A stretch of 64,000 bases of DNA from Entamoeba invadens IP1 (Eukaryota; Evosea; Mastigamoebida; Endamoebidae): NCBI RefSeq assembly GCF_000330505.1, contig NW_004440095.1:177386-241385 (forward strand), written 5' to 3'. Position numbers and translations under genes: made by a program. The notes under the pieces are model-generated. The model worked only from the letters and a program-made list of their open reading frames with translations, was not told the origin of the DNA and ran no database searches. Numbering within the stretch: the stretch's first letter is position 1; every line of letters starts with the position of its first letter. Of the stretch, positions 1-10,357 are shown piece after piece.

Positions 1-1377
1 ATGGAACACCCGTATTACGCCTCGTTTGGGTATCAAGTCACCAACTTCTTTGCGCCATCTTCGAGATTTGGAACACCAGACCAACTCAAGAGACTCATTG
101 ATGAATGCCACCGACAAGGGATTGTTGTCTTACTTGATATAGTCCATTCGCATACATCTTCTAATGTCGTTGATGGTATTAACAATTTTGATGGGAGTGA
201 CGCACACTACTTGTTACCGGGTGACCACGGGAGACACCCCCTTTGGGGCTCAAGACTCTTCAATTACAACAACTACGAGACGATCAGATTCTTGTTGTCA
301 AACGTTAGATATTACGCAGAGGAATTCCAGTTTGACGGGTTCAGATTTGATGGTGTGACCTCGATGATATATACTCATCACGGTGTCGGTGGATGCACAT
401 TTGATTATAAGAACTTCTACGGTCCATGCGCCAATGAAGACGCGTTGAGCTATTTGTCTCTTGTGAACATCTTAGTACACAGAAAGGATATGCACTGCGT
501 AACTATTGCTGAAGACGTTTCTGGATATGCTGGGTTGTGCAGAACCGTTGAAGATGGAGGAGTTGGGTTTGACTATAGACTTGCGATGTCATGTCCAGAC
601 TTGTGGGTCGAGTACTTGAAGACCAAGAAAGACGAAGACTGGAACGTCAACCACATTGGGTTCACTTTGAATAACAGAAGATGGAAGGAAAAATGTATTG
701 CGTATGCGGAGTGCCATGACCAAGCACTTGTTGGTGACAAGACAATATCATTCTGGTTGATGGATAAGGAGATGTACACTGGTATGTCACAAGTGTGGGC
801 ACCTTCATTTATCATCTCGAGGGGTATTGCTCTCCATAAAATGATTCGACTTGTGACGTGCATGTTAGGTGGAGAAGGATATTTGACATTCATGGGTAAC
901 GAATTTGGACACCCCGAATGGTTGGACTTCCCGAGAGAAGGTAATGGAGATTCATTCCATTACGCAAGAAGACAATACAACTTGGTTGAAGACAAGTTAC
1001 TGAGATACAAGAATTTACTTGCTTTCGAAAGAAGCATGTTTGCTCTTGAGAAGGAACACCCGTGGCTTTGTAAACAAAACGCTTTCATTAGTAAACACAA
1101 CGAGGCCGACTACGTTCTTGCTTTCCAAAGAGGCGATTGCATTGCTGTTTTTAACTTCAATCCAAACAAAAGTTTCACTGACTATGGTGTCGGTGTGAAG
1201 GAACCTGGAAAATACAAAATTGTTTTAAGCTCTGACGATAAAGAATTCGACGGATTTGGAAACGCGGTCTCCGGTGGAGAATTGTTCACTGAGAATATGT
1301 CGTGCGACGGATTGCCATATATGGTCAAAGTGTACATCCCAACAAGAGTTGTCATCGTATTGGTCAAAATTAATTAA
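1..1377 (+). CDS. 1,4-alpha-glucan (glycogen) branching enzyme, 5'-truncated by window edge
   Basis: Glycogen branching enzyme of the eukaryotic GBE1 type, family GH13. It cuts an alpha-1,4-glucan chain and re-attaches it through an alpha-1,6 bond, in the cytosol. The visible 458 residues cover most of the catalytic barrel and the C-terminal all-beta domain. The family is about 680-700 residues long, so roughly the first third lies left of the window, and the ATG at position 1 is probably internal. GH13 signatures seen: DIVHSH (46-51), FRFDGVTSM with nucleophile D117, IAEDVSG with acid/base E171, AECHDQALVGD and FMGNEFGHPEWLDFPR. The gene ends at a TAA. Entamoeba species store glycogen, which fits. 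Assignment is firm; the 5' end is unknown. Confidence 0.96.
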   Translation: MEHPYYASFGYQVTNFFAPSSRFGTPDQLKRLIDECHRQGIVVLLDIVHSHTSSNVVDGINNFDGSDAHYLLPGDHGRHPLWGSRLFNYNNYETIRFLLSNVRYYAEEFQFDGFRFDGVTSMIYTHHGVGGCTFDYKNFYGPCANEDALSYLSLVNILVHRKDMHCVTIAEDVSGYAGLCRTVEDGGVGFDYRLAMSCPDLWVEYLKTKKDEDWNVNHIGFTLNNRRWKEKCIAYAECHDQALVGDKTISFWLMDKEMYTGMSQVWAPSFIISRGIALHKMIRLVTCMLGGEGYLTFMGNEFGHPEWLDFPREGNGDSFHYARRQYNLVEDKLLRYKNLLAFERSMFALEKEHPWLCKQNAFISKHNEADYVLAFQRGDCIAVFNFNPNKSFTDYGVGVKEPGKYKIVLSSDDKEFDGFGNAVSGGELFTENMSCDGLPYMVKVYIPTRVVIVLVKIN

Positions 1378-1749
1378 TGAATTTTTTTTGTTGTCGGTTT
1401 AATATTTTTACTTATATTAATATTATTATTTTACCATTTATTATAAATATTATTTTATCGCAATGTTTGTTGTGAATCAATTCGACGTTTTTTGAAATAT
1501 TTGAAAGAAACAACACATTGTCTTATCGTATTAATAAGTTGTTAATAACACAATTGGGGAACGATAAATACAGTTTTCTTAAACACTTTCAATTAACACA
1601 ACTTGAGATTATAGTTTCTATTTTGTTAATTTCTGAAATGAAAACGACACATTTTTATCGCAATAAAACAACAAACAAATTAAGCGAAACTAATTGGTAA
1701 TAGTATAAAACTAGTAAAAAAGAAACTACAAAATTTGAAGGAAGAAATC
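1378..1749. other. AT-rich intergenic region
   Basis: Short spacer between two plus-strand genes, carrying the 3' UTR of the branching enzyme and the promoter of the EF-hand gene. A 60-codon open frame inside it (1518-1700) has no coding character. I see no RNA gene or repeat here. Confidence 0.6.
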
Positions 1750-2661
1750 ATGTCGATTAAACCTGAGAATGTTGTGAAGAAATATGGAAAAGGGAAAGAT
1801 TATCTGACTTACGAAGAAACCCTCCATTTTCTTGCGAAGCACGCGAATGTCCACATCAACAAAGCAAATCCAAATTTGGGACAATTGAAAGACTACGAGT
1901 TGGTGGTTCGCCTGATGGACAAAGATAAGAACAACAAAATTGATTTTTCAGAAGTCTCCAAACTCGTTGACAAAGCAAATAAGCGCAAAGTGAGTTACTT
2001 TCCTCGAGACTTATATGATTTTGCGTTTGAAGTCATCGACACGGACGACAGCGGTTATTTAGAACGCGAAGAAGTTACCTTTTTCATAGAGACGTACTTA
2101 CAACGCAAGCCGTGTCGCAAAGAAGTTGCGAAGGTCATCGCAAAACTTGATGCGAACAAAGACGGCAAAATCTCGAAAGATGAGTTTCTCGAAGTGTTTT
2201 CGCCCGACGTCCAGAAGTGGCGAACGACGTTCGATATGTACGACGCGAACAAAGACGGACTAATTAGTCAAAAAGAGGCGGCTAATATACTCCAGACAAT
2301 TAGTGGCGAATTTACAACACAACTCAAAGCAACATTTGTTGTGTTATTTAATTTATTTGACAAAGGGCCTAAAGGTGGGTTGAATATAGTTGAGTTCAAC
2401 AAACTCTCGCAACTTATATTTGAATGTTCACTTTCATTTTCGATCAACGATTTCTATGAGCTCATTTTCGATCAGATCGACACAAACGCAACAAATGAAA
2501 TTTCAAGTGTGCAGCTTAAGGACTTCTTAAAAAGGCAGAAAGAATTTGTCACCGACGAAGAGGTGAACGATTTTATTAGAATAATTGACATCGACGGGAA
2601 TGGGAAAATAAATAAAAGAGAATTCGTCGGAGCAATGCACTCGCTCCTTGCCTTATATTGA
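1750..2661 (+). CDS. Multi-EF-hand calcium-binding protein
   Basis: A 303-residue protein built almost entirely of EF-hands. The open frame extends upstream only through a TTG codon, so the ATG at 1750 (MSIKPENVV) is the start. Canonical or near-canonical calcium loops can be read: DKDKNNKIDFSE, DTDDSGYLEREE, DANKDGKISKDE, DANKDGLISQKE and, near the C-terminus, DIDGNGKINKRE. Two further loops (DKGPKGGLNIVE and DTNATNEISSVQ) lack key acidic ligands and are probably structural. No signal peptide or membrane segment is visible, so it is likely cytosolic. Entamoeba genomes encode many calcium-binding proteins of this kind; I cannot name an orthologue. Seven loops is more than the four of calmodulin, so this is not calmodulin. 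Confidence 0.9.
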   Translation: MSIKPENVVKKYGKGKDYLTYEETLHFLAKHANVHINKANPNLGQLKDYELVVRLMDKDKNNKIDFSEVSKLVDKANKRKVSYFPRDLYDFAFEVIDTDDSGYLEREEVTFFIETYLQRKPCRKEVAKVIAKLDANKDGKISKDEFLEVFSPDVQKWRTTFDMYDANKDGLISQKEAANILQTISGEFTTQLKATFVVLFNLFDKGPKGGLNIVEFNKLSQLIFECSLSFSINDFYELIFDQIDTNATNEISSVQLKDFLKRQKEFVTDEEVNDFIRIIDIDGNGKINKREFVGAMHSLLALY

Positions 2662-2996
2662 TTTATGTTTGTCTATCTTTGAATTGTTCTTCAAAAGTGA
2701 CACTATCTGAAAATGAAGATTTTTAAAGCAAATTACCATATTATGGACATTTTTTCTTTAAGATTTTTTTTCTTTCTTGAAAGGTTTAAAAAGATGAAAA
2801 GTTAGAGAAATAATCTCTGTAATTACCGTCTTATTTGTCTAAGATATTTTTTGCCCTTTTGTGATGGAAAAGAAATTTGGTTTAAGCTAAAAATGAAAGA
2901 TTATTAAACCCCTGATGATGTTACGATACTATTGAACCACACAAAAAACACACAAAAGACGAACCCTAAAAACAAACGACAAAACCCATTAAAATC
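2662..2996. other. Intergenic region upstream of Utp14
   Basis: AT-rich spacer. The last 60 bases before the Utp14 ATG are strongly A/C-biased on the plus strand, with a GAAC core at about 2961-2964, and probably hold the core promoter and short leader. No gene seen. Confidence 0.5.
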
Positions 2997-5351
2997 ATGA
3001 CAGAGATGGAAGACGTCACACTGAATGAATTGGTCACGGCGATCGACGACACCCACTTGCAAAATACAGTCCAATATGACTTGGAGCCGGTCTACAAAAA
3101 AGACTCGGACGTTCAAGAAGTCTCAAAAGCACTTGAAGACTTTGACAAAGCTGATATAGAAAAAGATATTTCAAAGGCAAAAACCAAAGAAACTATGGGA
3201 AAATATACCCAAGTTGTGTTTAATAGAGACGTGCAACCAACTGTTGTTTACCCCCAAAAGGAGGCTCCAAAGCCCAATTTTGCAAGTCAGATCAACGCCG
3301 AGTTGTCTGAAAAAATTGAAAACGTTTTAAACAAAGTAAACCCTAAAAGGGTGGTGGGGGAAGCTAGTGCTTTAGTCCGAAAAGGTATGTCAAGAAAAGA
3401 GCAAATTGAACGAGCGAAAAGACTTGCCGCCCTCAGAAGTGCGATGTTCTTCGACCAACAAAATGCGAGAAGGCAGAACAAAATCAAGTCGAAGAAGTAT
3501 CATCGAATTCTTAAACATGAGAAAGAGCGAGACAAAAAGAAAGAGCAAGAAATTTTAATAGAAAAAGACCCAGAACTTGCTAAGGACTTTGAGAGGAAAA
3601 AGGAGTTTGATCGACTCACCGAGCGAATTACACAACGCCATGCAAAGAATCAATGGGCCCGAGAAATGAAAGAATTTGGGTTGACTCGGATCGACGGTAT
3701 TCGAAGAGATATCCAAGACAAAGATGCGATAGGGAAAATGCTTCGTGAGAAACAGAATAAGGAGTGGATGTTTGATGAGAAGAAATTCTTTGATGAGCAA
3801 GGGTTAAATAAAGAGATCAATGAGATCTTAGGGAAGGAGAATTTTGAGAGTGACGATGAGGACATTGGAGTGACAGACAAAGACAAGGAAATTGCTCTGG
3901 ATCGAGTTAAACAACTTCAAAGCACTGAATTAGACAATGACGCGATAATGGGAATGAAGTTTATGAAAGAAGCTCGAAAGAAAGAAGTCGAACAACTGCA
4001 AGGGTTTGTTGATGAGATGAATGCTCCATTAAAAGAAAAGAAGGATGTAGTAGTTGTAGCGATGAATGAAGAAACAATTTCGACGGGACAACAAGAGGGG
4101 TGTGTTGGTATCGAAGGCAATGAAGCTGACGATTCAAAGAAGTACATTGAAACTAGTGAATCACTGGCTCAGCAAAAGAAAAAGGATCAAATGAAGCGCA
4201 AAGAGGAGATTAAGAAGTTTATGAATGACATTACTCAAAACGACGAACACAATGACGACAAAATGGAATTAGAAAATGAAGATGAAAAAGAGGAAGAACA
4301 AGAGGAGGCTTCGAAAGAAGACCAAAACGTTAAAAGTGGTCAAGAAAGTGTAGAAGAAAGTGTTCAACCTTTAAAGGAAATAGCAATGGAAGACGATAAT
4401 AAAGAAGAAGCCGAAATTATTGAAGAAAAGACTGAAACTGTGGCGAAGCACAAAGACACCATACAAAATATGGAAATGATTCCACTTGATTTTGATGGGA
4501 ATGCAGAAAAAGAGGAGAAGAAGACAAAGAAAGAGAAGACGGTGAAGATGGAGATAGAGAAGGACCCAGTAGCGACTGTAACTTTAACACCAACGAATCC
4601 CGAAGTCATTCAAGAGATCAAAATGGAGTCTTCTCCCCTCTCGCGACTTCAAAATATGGATGAAGAAGACGACAACATTATCTTCGAGAAGGATCAAAAG
4701 GAACTCTTGCGTTTAGCATTTGCAGAGGACGATGTGATGCAAGAGGTCAATTCATATGAGCCCAAGAAGAAGAAGGAATACGTCCCTGGCGAGAACGAGA
4801 ACTTACCGGGATGGGGCGAATGGTCAAATCAAGCCACTGTTACTAAAAAGGTCAATCAAGAGAAAAAGCCGCGAAAGAAAAAGATCTATGTGAACGCAGG
4901 CGTCGACAAAAAGTTCTTGAAGTACCTTGCAATAGCAGCTCCAGTCAAAGGATTAACCGCAGAAGTCTATGATAAGTTAATTAACCAACCCATCGGAAGT
5001 GAATGGGTCTCCGCAAAGACTCACAGCAAATTGATAGCCCCACGGCACATCGTTCACAGAGGACGAGAGATCGAACCAGTAAGTTCCGATGCTCTCAAAC
5101 AAAAAGAAGAAGAAGATGCTAAGAAAAAACAAGAAGAACAAACAAATACTGAAAATACAAACGTTGAAGGTGACAAACAGGAAAAGAATAGCAACAAGAA
5201 AGATGATCCAAAAAATCGCTTTAAATCGGATCCTCGAAGAGACCGTGTTGGTGGAAAGAACTTTAAACAACATTCAAAAACTGAAGTAAAGAAAGCTCCT
5301 CGAAGAGACAGAGATGATAAAAAGAAGAAGGCTCCTTATTCAAAAAAATGA
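2997..5351 (+). CDS. Utp14-family U3 snoRNP / SSU processome protein
   Basis: A 784-residue protein matching the Utp14 family, a nucleolar subunit of the small-subunit processome. In yeast it activates the helicase Dhr1 to release U3 snoRNA from pre-rRNA; that role is inferred by family. Family blocks seen: the conserved basic motif KIKSKKYHRILKHEKER (about 161-177), the PGWGEWS motif (about 603-609, compare the GWGSW of other Utp14s), and the C-terminal NQPIGSEW...PRHIV...GREIEPVS stretch. The centre (about 390-550) is a low-complexity acidic/lysine-rich region, and the tail is K/R-rich, as expected of a nucleolar protein. The ATG at 2997 is the first in frame and follows an A/C-rich leader. 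The stop is TGA, so TGA is a working stop codon in this genome. Confidence 0.88.
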   Translation: MTEMEDVTLNELVTAIDDTHLQNTVQYDLEPVYKKDSDVQEVSKALEDFDKADIEKDISKAKTKETMGKYTQVVFNRDVQPTVVYPQKEAPKPNFASQINAELSEKIENVLNKVNPKRVVGEASALVRKGMSRKEQIERAKRLAALRSAMFFDQQNARRQNKIKSKKYHRILKHEKERDKKKEQEILIEKDPELAKDFERKKEFDRLTERITQRHAKNQWAREMKEFGLTRIDGIRRDIQDKDAIGKMLREKQNKEWMFDEKKFFDEQGLNKEINEILGKENFESDDEDIGVTDKDKEIALDRVKQLQSTELDNDAIMGMKFMKEARKKEVEQLQGFVDEMNAPLKEKKDVVVVAMNEETISTGQQEGCVGIEGNEADDSKKYIETSESLAQQKKKDQMKRKEEIKKFMNDITQNDEHNDDKMELENEDEKEEEQEEASKEDQNVKSGQESVEESVQPLKEIAMEDDNKEEAEIIEEKTETVAKHKDTIQNMEMIPLDFDGNAEKEEKKTKKEKTVKMEIEKDPVATVTLTPTNPEVIQEIKMESSPLSRLQNMDEEDDNIIFEKDQKELLRLAFAEDDVMQEVNSYEPKKKKEYVPGENENLPGWGEWSNQATVTKKVNQEKKPRKKKIYVNAGVDKKFLKYLAIAAPVKGLTAEVYDKLINQPIGSEWVSAKTHSKLIAPRHIVHRGREIEPVSSDALKQKEEEDAKKKQEEQTNTENTNVEGDKQEKNSNKKDDPKNRFKSDPRRDRVGGKNFKQHSKTEVKKAPRRDRDDKKKKAPYSKK

Positions 5352-5354
5352 TTG

Positions 5355-5433
5355 GTTTTTATTATAGTTTTTATTATAGTTTTTATTATAGTTTTTATTA
5401 TAGTTTTTATTATAGTTTTTATTATAGTTTTTA
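5355..5433. repeat. 12-bp tandem repeat directly after the Utp14 stop codon
   Basis: Six near-perfect copies of a 12-bp unit (TTTTTATTATAG) begin four bases after the TGA and run to about 5433. They would form part or all of the 3' UTR. The unit is U-rich, as Entamoeba 3' ends usually are, so it may carry the processing signal. Copy number may vary between strains. Confidence 0.85.
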
Positions 5434-5508
5434 ATATTCTTCATTTTATACTTCATAATATTTCCTTTTCTAAAAAAAAATGTAGAAACCTGTTGTTTAT
5501 TAATCATT

Positions 5509-6444
5509 TCAAAGAAGTGCCGCATTCGCGTTGTCTTCGATCTTCTTCTTCAACACTTCGAAGAGCTGTCTTCTGAATTCGTCGACTTGTTTGAGTTGTG
5601 TGTAGTTACCTACGACGGCGTTGAACTTGTCCAAGTCCATTTCTTTGAGTGCATTGGCCAAGTCCTATTTATGAGTATCATGAGCACCTCTTCTGTTATA
5701 ATCTATAGAGTAAAGTAGAGAACAAACAGCCATAGTCTTATAATCTCTTTCTGATGACAACGATGGATCAAGTGTTTTATATTTATCGACGGATTTGGCC
5801 GCACCAATTTCGTCGTCGTTACACATTTGACAAAGAATTGCGTTGATGAAGTGTTCCTTTGCTCCGAAACGAAGGGCGCCTTGATTGATTTGGTCCATCC
5901 CAGTTTGGTCGAAGGTCTTATAAGCGTCCATATACTTTCCAGTTAACGCCTCCAATTTGGCTGCAGAGATCTTGAGAGGAAGCGCCGATGCGGGGCGGTT
6001 ATCCATTTCGTATTGACTTGCTGCTGTTTTGTACGCTTCAGCTGCTTTGTCGTACTTTTTGAGCTCTTCGAAGATCTTCCCGATCTCTTGTTGCGTTTTG
6101 GATGCTTGTGAGAAGGCACCCGCGGCGATGTAATTCTCAACTACACCAAGTAAGATGTCGACTGCGCTTTCTGGGTTTGTACCTTTCGAAAGACAAAGCG
6201 CTTGATTCTGAAGTGCTTTATTTGCGTCGGACGTGTCTCCCAATTTCGTCGATAAAAGATTTGACTTGGAAAAAGCAAGAGCGGCCTTGTCGTAGTCTTC
6301 ACTCGCTTTGTAGAGGTTGGCCGCTTTGTTGTACAACTCTTGAGCTTTCGACATGTTTTGTTCTTTACTGAAAATGGACCACTTCGTCTCTAATGTCGCG
6401 GCTTCTTCGTATAACTGATCAGCTTTTTGGTTGCGCTTGGTCAT
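5509..6444 (-). CDS. Alpha-SNAP (Sec17-type NSF attachment protein), two exons
   Basis: Soluble NSF attachment protein, which recruits NSF to SNARE complexes for disassembly after membrane fusion. Exon 1 (6444 down to 5728) encodes 239 residues of TPR-like helices, including EAATLETKWSIF and later EEIGKIFEELKKYDKA-type repeats. The frame then runs into junk and stops. A 63-nt intron (5727 to 5665) with a GTTTGTT donor and ATAG acceptor joins it in frame to exon 2 (5664 to 5509). Exon 2 adds 51 residues containing LANALKEMDLDKF and a LFEVLKKKIEDN-type end, which matches the family C-terminus that stimulates NSF. The spliced product is 290 residues, the normal family length. An unspliced 259-residue model would have a false C-terminus. 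Confidence 0.92.
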
Positions 6445-8385
6445 TTCTTGGTTTGATTTTATAGTTCTTTTGAGTGTATTTTTATTAACATTTTTACTAC
6501 TGAAATGGTTTGTTTGAAGAGTTAAAATAACTATTGAACGAGTTGTTTTTAATTAATGTGTTAATTGTGGGGTGGAGAGTAAATAAACAAAAACTCGCTA
6601 ATTATTTTGGTGTTTTCAATGGGAAATTCACAAATAAAAAAAGTTTTATTTAATAAAGAAAAATGAAAAAATAGCACGTTAATTTAAATAACAAAAACTA
6701 TGAAATTAAAAAAACTATACAAAACCATTTAATTTATTATTTAAAGAAAGAACTTAATACATGTGTGTCAAATGTATTTAAATTTAAATATAAAATATAA
6801 TATGTATATGTTGTTATTAATATAATAGACTATTAGAGTCAAAATATTCTAATATGGTAGTAATATAATATACAATTTTTAATATATTGTATATTAAATA
6901 TAACCAAGTTAATAATAATAAAAATTATACTTATAATTAAATGATATATATGTTATACTTTATTATTAAAATTTAATAATGTATATTTCTTTTAAATTGA
7001 TAATAGTAAGATATAACATAATCTACAAATACAATTAATTTTGTTTATTCAAATAACTATTTAAAAAAGTTGTTTGTTTATGATGTAGACCATCATTACA
7101 ATGTTAAACTTTGAATTGATTCAACTTTTACAATTTAAACTCAAAACAACAATCAAATTTTTAAATTATCATTATATAATTAACTTTATTATATTCAAAT
7201 AATAATTCAAGAAAATTGTTATTCACTGTCAAATGTTTTATAAACATTGTTAAATTAGCGGAATTTTTATAAACAAATTTTCTTTCAATAAAAAACTGTA
7301 ATAAAAAATATTATCTAAAAATAACAAAACCACAATTCTATGTAAAGAAAAATATAGCCACGGCATTTTTTTATATTGATATTCTTTTTAGAATGAAAAT
7401 AGTTAATTTTAATTATATATTAATTCATGAAAAACTTATAAACTCGTTTTGCACAACTCAAATCATTTTAAATTGATGAATAAAATTGTGTAATTACTAT
7501 TAGAATGGTAATAGTAAAAAAATAGAATTATTGTACCTAAAATTACAATGACAAAAAGAAAGAAAAAATAAAAATGAGTCTTTTTGCAATTTTTTCTCAA
7601 ATGGTTTTATTTATAGATTTATCAATTTGAATGATTTGTTATAATTATTGTTATAAATTAATTATTAATAGATGGGTGTTTAAGAAGCGATTGTCAAATT
7701 CGCTGATTCCCGACTGATTATGTAAAAGACCTTTTGAAACTGCATGACAACTAAAAATAGTTTTTTGAGTTTGAGTTATGTTGGTCAAAAGACAGTTAGT
7801 CGAGCGAAAAGTTTTATTGAATACAATTTTAAAAATATATTTCTATATATATCTATATAAGTTTTCATTCTCATTATTTTTTACATTTTTTACTAGTAAA
7901 ATTTATAATACCAAAACCAATAATAATAACTGTCGACTCAGAGATGGAATATAAATAGTTTATCAAGAAAAAAAGAAACAAATGTAGAATAATAACACGA
8001 CAAAACAAAGAAAGAAAACAAAAAAAAGAGCCAATTTTTTATAACTGGCAATAGCTAATATATGGTTTCATGTGATAACTCTTTTACTAATTTGTTCTTA
8101 TACTTTTTGAGAAGATGAGATAATAATAAGAAAAAGGAGGCTATAAAGATAAGATGCATTATTGTACTTTTTGGGAAGACGCCAAAAAAGTCTTAGAAAT
8201 GATATACATCACCCAAGACTTCACTATTATTATTGATTGAATAATTAAAATTATAGAACAATTACCACTAACCGGAACGTGCCGAATGAATCATGTGAAT
8301 TAGAATATCAATAATGAAAAGAAATCTCACACCTTCACGAATATGTCTAATATATAAAGAAACTGGATAATTCCAGAGCCTGATC
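6445..8385. other. 1.9-kb AT-rich intergenic region with two GC-richer islands
   Basis: No convincing open frame. Most of it is A/T homopolymer-like sequence. Two islands differ. One at about 7670-7805 carries complementary arms (CGACT near 7709 and AGTCG near 7798; AGCGA/TCGCT near 7688 and 7701). The other, at about 8090-8220, is purine-rich. Either could be a small non-coding RNA or the promoter of the gene at 8386; nothing in them matches a tRNA or snRNA I can recognise. Confidence 0.4.
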
Positions 8386-9015
8386 ATGTTCTTGCAACAC
8401 CGAGTAAGAAAGACGGTGTCCTCTCCACACACTGTTATCCGCGAGCCTCCTTCATACCTCACAATGTCAAATCCTAATACTCCGGAGATCTTTTGTAAGT
8501 CAGAGTTATCAGTGAATGACGCCTTTGGCTCGGGCGACGATGTGTTTCTCGTGTGCTCGCACTCCGAAGTGAACACCCCGCGCAAGATCTTTATCGGTCG
8601 CAATCGCGCAAAGACGTATTTAGGACAAGAGACACTCAACACAGACAACTTTCAAGTCTCGCCGCGGACTCGGATGCAATCGATCGTCGAGACTAAAGAA
8701 CTCAAAGGCCTTTGGAAGAATGAGTCCGAGCAACCCATCGAGAATCTCCTCCAGACTTCCACTCTCGAGCCACAAAAGCATCCTTCCCCAACTCAGAAAC
8801 AACAATCCCCAAGAGAAAGATTTCTCCGTCTCGGCGAGATGAACAACTCCTTGAGTCGCTCAATGGTCGAGATCTCAACACAATTGAAGATATTGGAGGA
8901 GATGTCCCCAAAGGAGACTGACGTCGAAGAAACAGAAATAGTTATACCAAAGCGTTGTTGTCTTGGGCAACGCAGACAAAACCACAACGATACTTCAGTA
9001 AAATCAGCGGAGTAG
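8386..9015 (+). CDS. Hypothetical protein, Ser/Thr-Pro and Gln rich
   Basis: A 209-residue open frame with clearly higher GC and Entamoeba-like codon use compared with its AT-rich flanks, so probably a real gene. I do not recognise a domain. The first ATG is at 8386; a second, at 8464 (MSNPNTPEIF), would give 183 residues and is an equally good start. The middle is hydrophilic with several SP/TP sites (SPRTRMQ, HPSPTQK, QQSPRERF). A short helical stretch (LRLGEMNNSLSRSMVEIS) follows, and the C-terminus has an adjacent cysteine pair (RCCLGQ). No signal peptide or membrane segment. Probably a phospho-regulated or disordered protein, but the function is unknown. Confidence 0.55.
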   Translation: MFLQHRVRKTVSSPHTVIREPPSYLTMSNPNTPEIFCKSELSVNDAFGSGDDVFLVCSHSEVNTPRKIFIGRNRAKTYLGQETLNTDNFQVSPRTRMQSIVETKELKGLWKNESEQPIENLLQTSTLEPQKHPSPTQKQQSPRERFLRLGEMNNSLSRSMVEISTQLKILEEMSPKETDVEETEIVIPKRCCLGQRRQNHNDTSVKSAE

Positions 9016-9493
9016 GCCAGATGCTCATGTTATTAGTGTTCTTATTTATTCACTTCTGTGACTTCGGTTCTGTAATATATGGTATTATATTTATTATAGT
9101 AATATATTCAGTATAGTATTATTTACTATTTAGTATTAAAAATTATTCAATTAATTAATAATAAATTTTGTTATTAATTAATTTGTTTTTAATAGTATCG
9201 TTTACCATATTGATAGGTTTTGTTTATACTATTACTGTTTAAAACAGTAATAGTATAAAACAGTCTGTTTCCTAATAATTTGTATTTATTATATGTTATA
9301 GTTTTATTAATATAATTCTTATTCTTTAATATATTGTACTATATATATACCATATATTATACTATTATATCTGGTAGGAGAATATATAGTATAATAAACT
9401 ATATCTATGCTATATTATTTCTTCAAATAAAATATATCATAAATATACTAATGAAAAGTCATTTCGAAAATCAATTAATTGAAATGAAGTCAT
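9016..9493. other. AT-rich convergent intergenic region
   Basis: Spacer between two convergent genes, over 80 percent A/T by eye, with many TATA and TTATTA runs. It holds the two 3' UTRs. No gene or structured repeat recognised. Confidence 0.5.
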
Positions 9494-10357
9494 CTACGAG
9501 TAAAAGGTAGCGACAGTAATTGACTTAATATAATGATAGGTGTTCTGATAGAAAATATCTTCATTTTTATAAGGAGGTAAGTTCTTGATATATATGGCGA
9601 AACCTTCACTCATTTCAGTGATGGAGTGGTTAGCGGAAGCTATGACGACGTCCTTTGCGATCTTTCCGATTTCAGTTTTTGAGATCTTAATTCGCTTTTC
9701 GAAGCGCTTCTTCTTGTCGATAACGAAAACGGTGAATTTTGATGCGAATAAGACTTGACCGTTGATGAGAAGAGGTGGGTCGACACAATAAGTTCCGAAA
9801 GAGGCGACGTCTGTTTCATAGATGAACATCATAGAAGGCATTAAAGCGTAATACTTCATTAAAGTGGAATTGATAAGGGAAGCCGGGACTTCCCAAACGA
9901 TTTGAGACTTAGAGAAGGTAGTGTAAGTCAAAAAGGCTGAAGGTAAAAAGGTCGGCTGTTTCTTCTCTTTCACTTCTTTCTTCTCGGGACGATGAGCTTT
10001 GTGATGAACTTTCTTGACATTCACTAACTCTTCCATCACCGCAGTCTTCTTCACACGTTGCTCATCAGTCTTTGCGCGATGGTTCGAGCGAGTCGTTCCG
10101 ACTGAAACAATCGAACTCATCAGGCTGTCCCAACTTGGTTTTGTGATGTCGTTTGGAGAGACACTCGACTGCGGAAGTGCTGGACGCTCATTTGAAAATT
10201 TCTTCGTCGTCTCGTCAATGTTTTGAACAAGCGCATTTGCTCTGACGAGTGTTGAATTGTCGGTGTGTGTTGTGTATTGCTCGCCCGATTTTTGTAAGAC
10301 TGGAAACCCCGACATGTTAATTGTTCCATTGTTTGTGATATGCACTATAATTTGCAT
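9494..10357 (-). CDS. Hypothetical protein
   Basis: A 287-residue open frame on the minus strand with normal codon use. The N-terminal half (to about residue 140) is polar and lysine-rich with a K/E block (RPEKKEVKEKKQ) and looks disordered. The C-terminal half is ordered, with alternating hydrophobic strands (TFSKSQIVWEVP, GQVLFASKFTVFVID) and a run of charged helices. I do not recognise the family. A second ATG at 10315 (MSGFPVLQK) would drop 14 residues and may be the true start. The gene is divergent from HIRA, sharing a 591-bp spacer that holds three identical palindromes. Confidence 0.6.
   Translation of the reverse strand: MQIIVHITNNGTINMSGFPVLQKSGEQYTTHTDNSTLVRANALVQNIDETTKKFSNERPALPQSSVSPNDITKPSWDSLMSSIVSVGTTRSNHRAKTDEQRVKKTAVMEELVNVKKVHHKAHRPEKKEVKEKKQPTFLPSAFLTYTTFSKSQIVWEVPASLINSTLMKYYALMPSMMFIYETDVASFGTYCVDPPLLINGQVLFASKFTVFVIDKKKRFEKRIKISKTEIGKIAKDVVIASANHSITEMSEGFAIYIKNLPPYKNEDIFYQNTYHYIKSITVATFYS

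Noticed and set aside
1518..1700. 60-codon plus-strand frame downstream of the branching enzyme
   Set aside because: No ATG-context or coding character; amino-acid content follows the A/T bias of the spacer.
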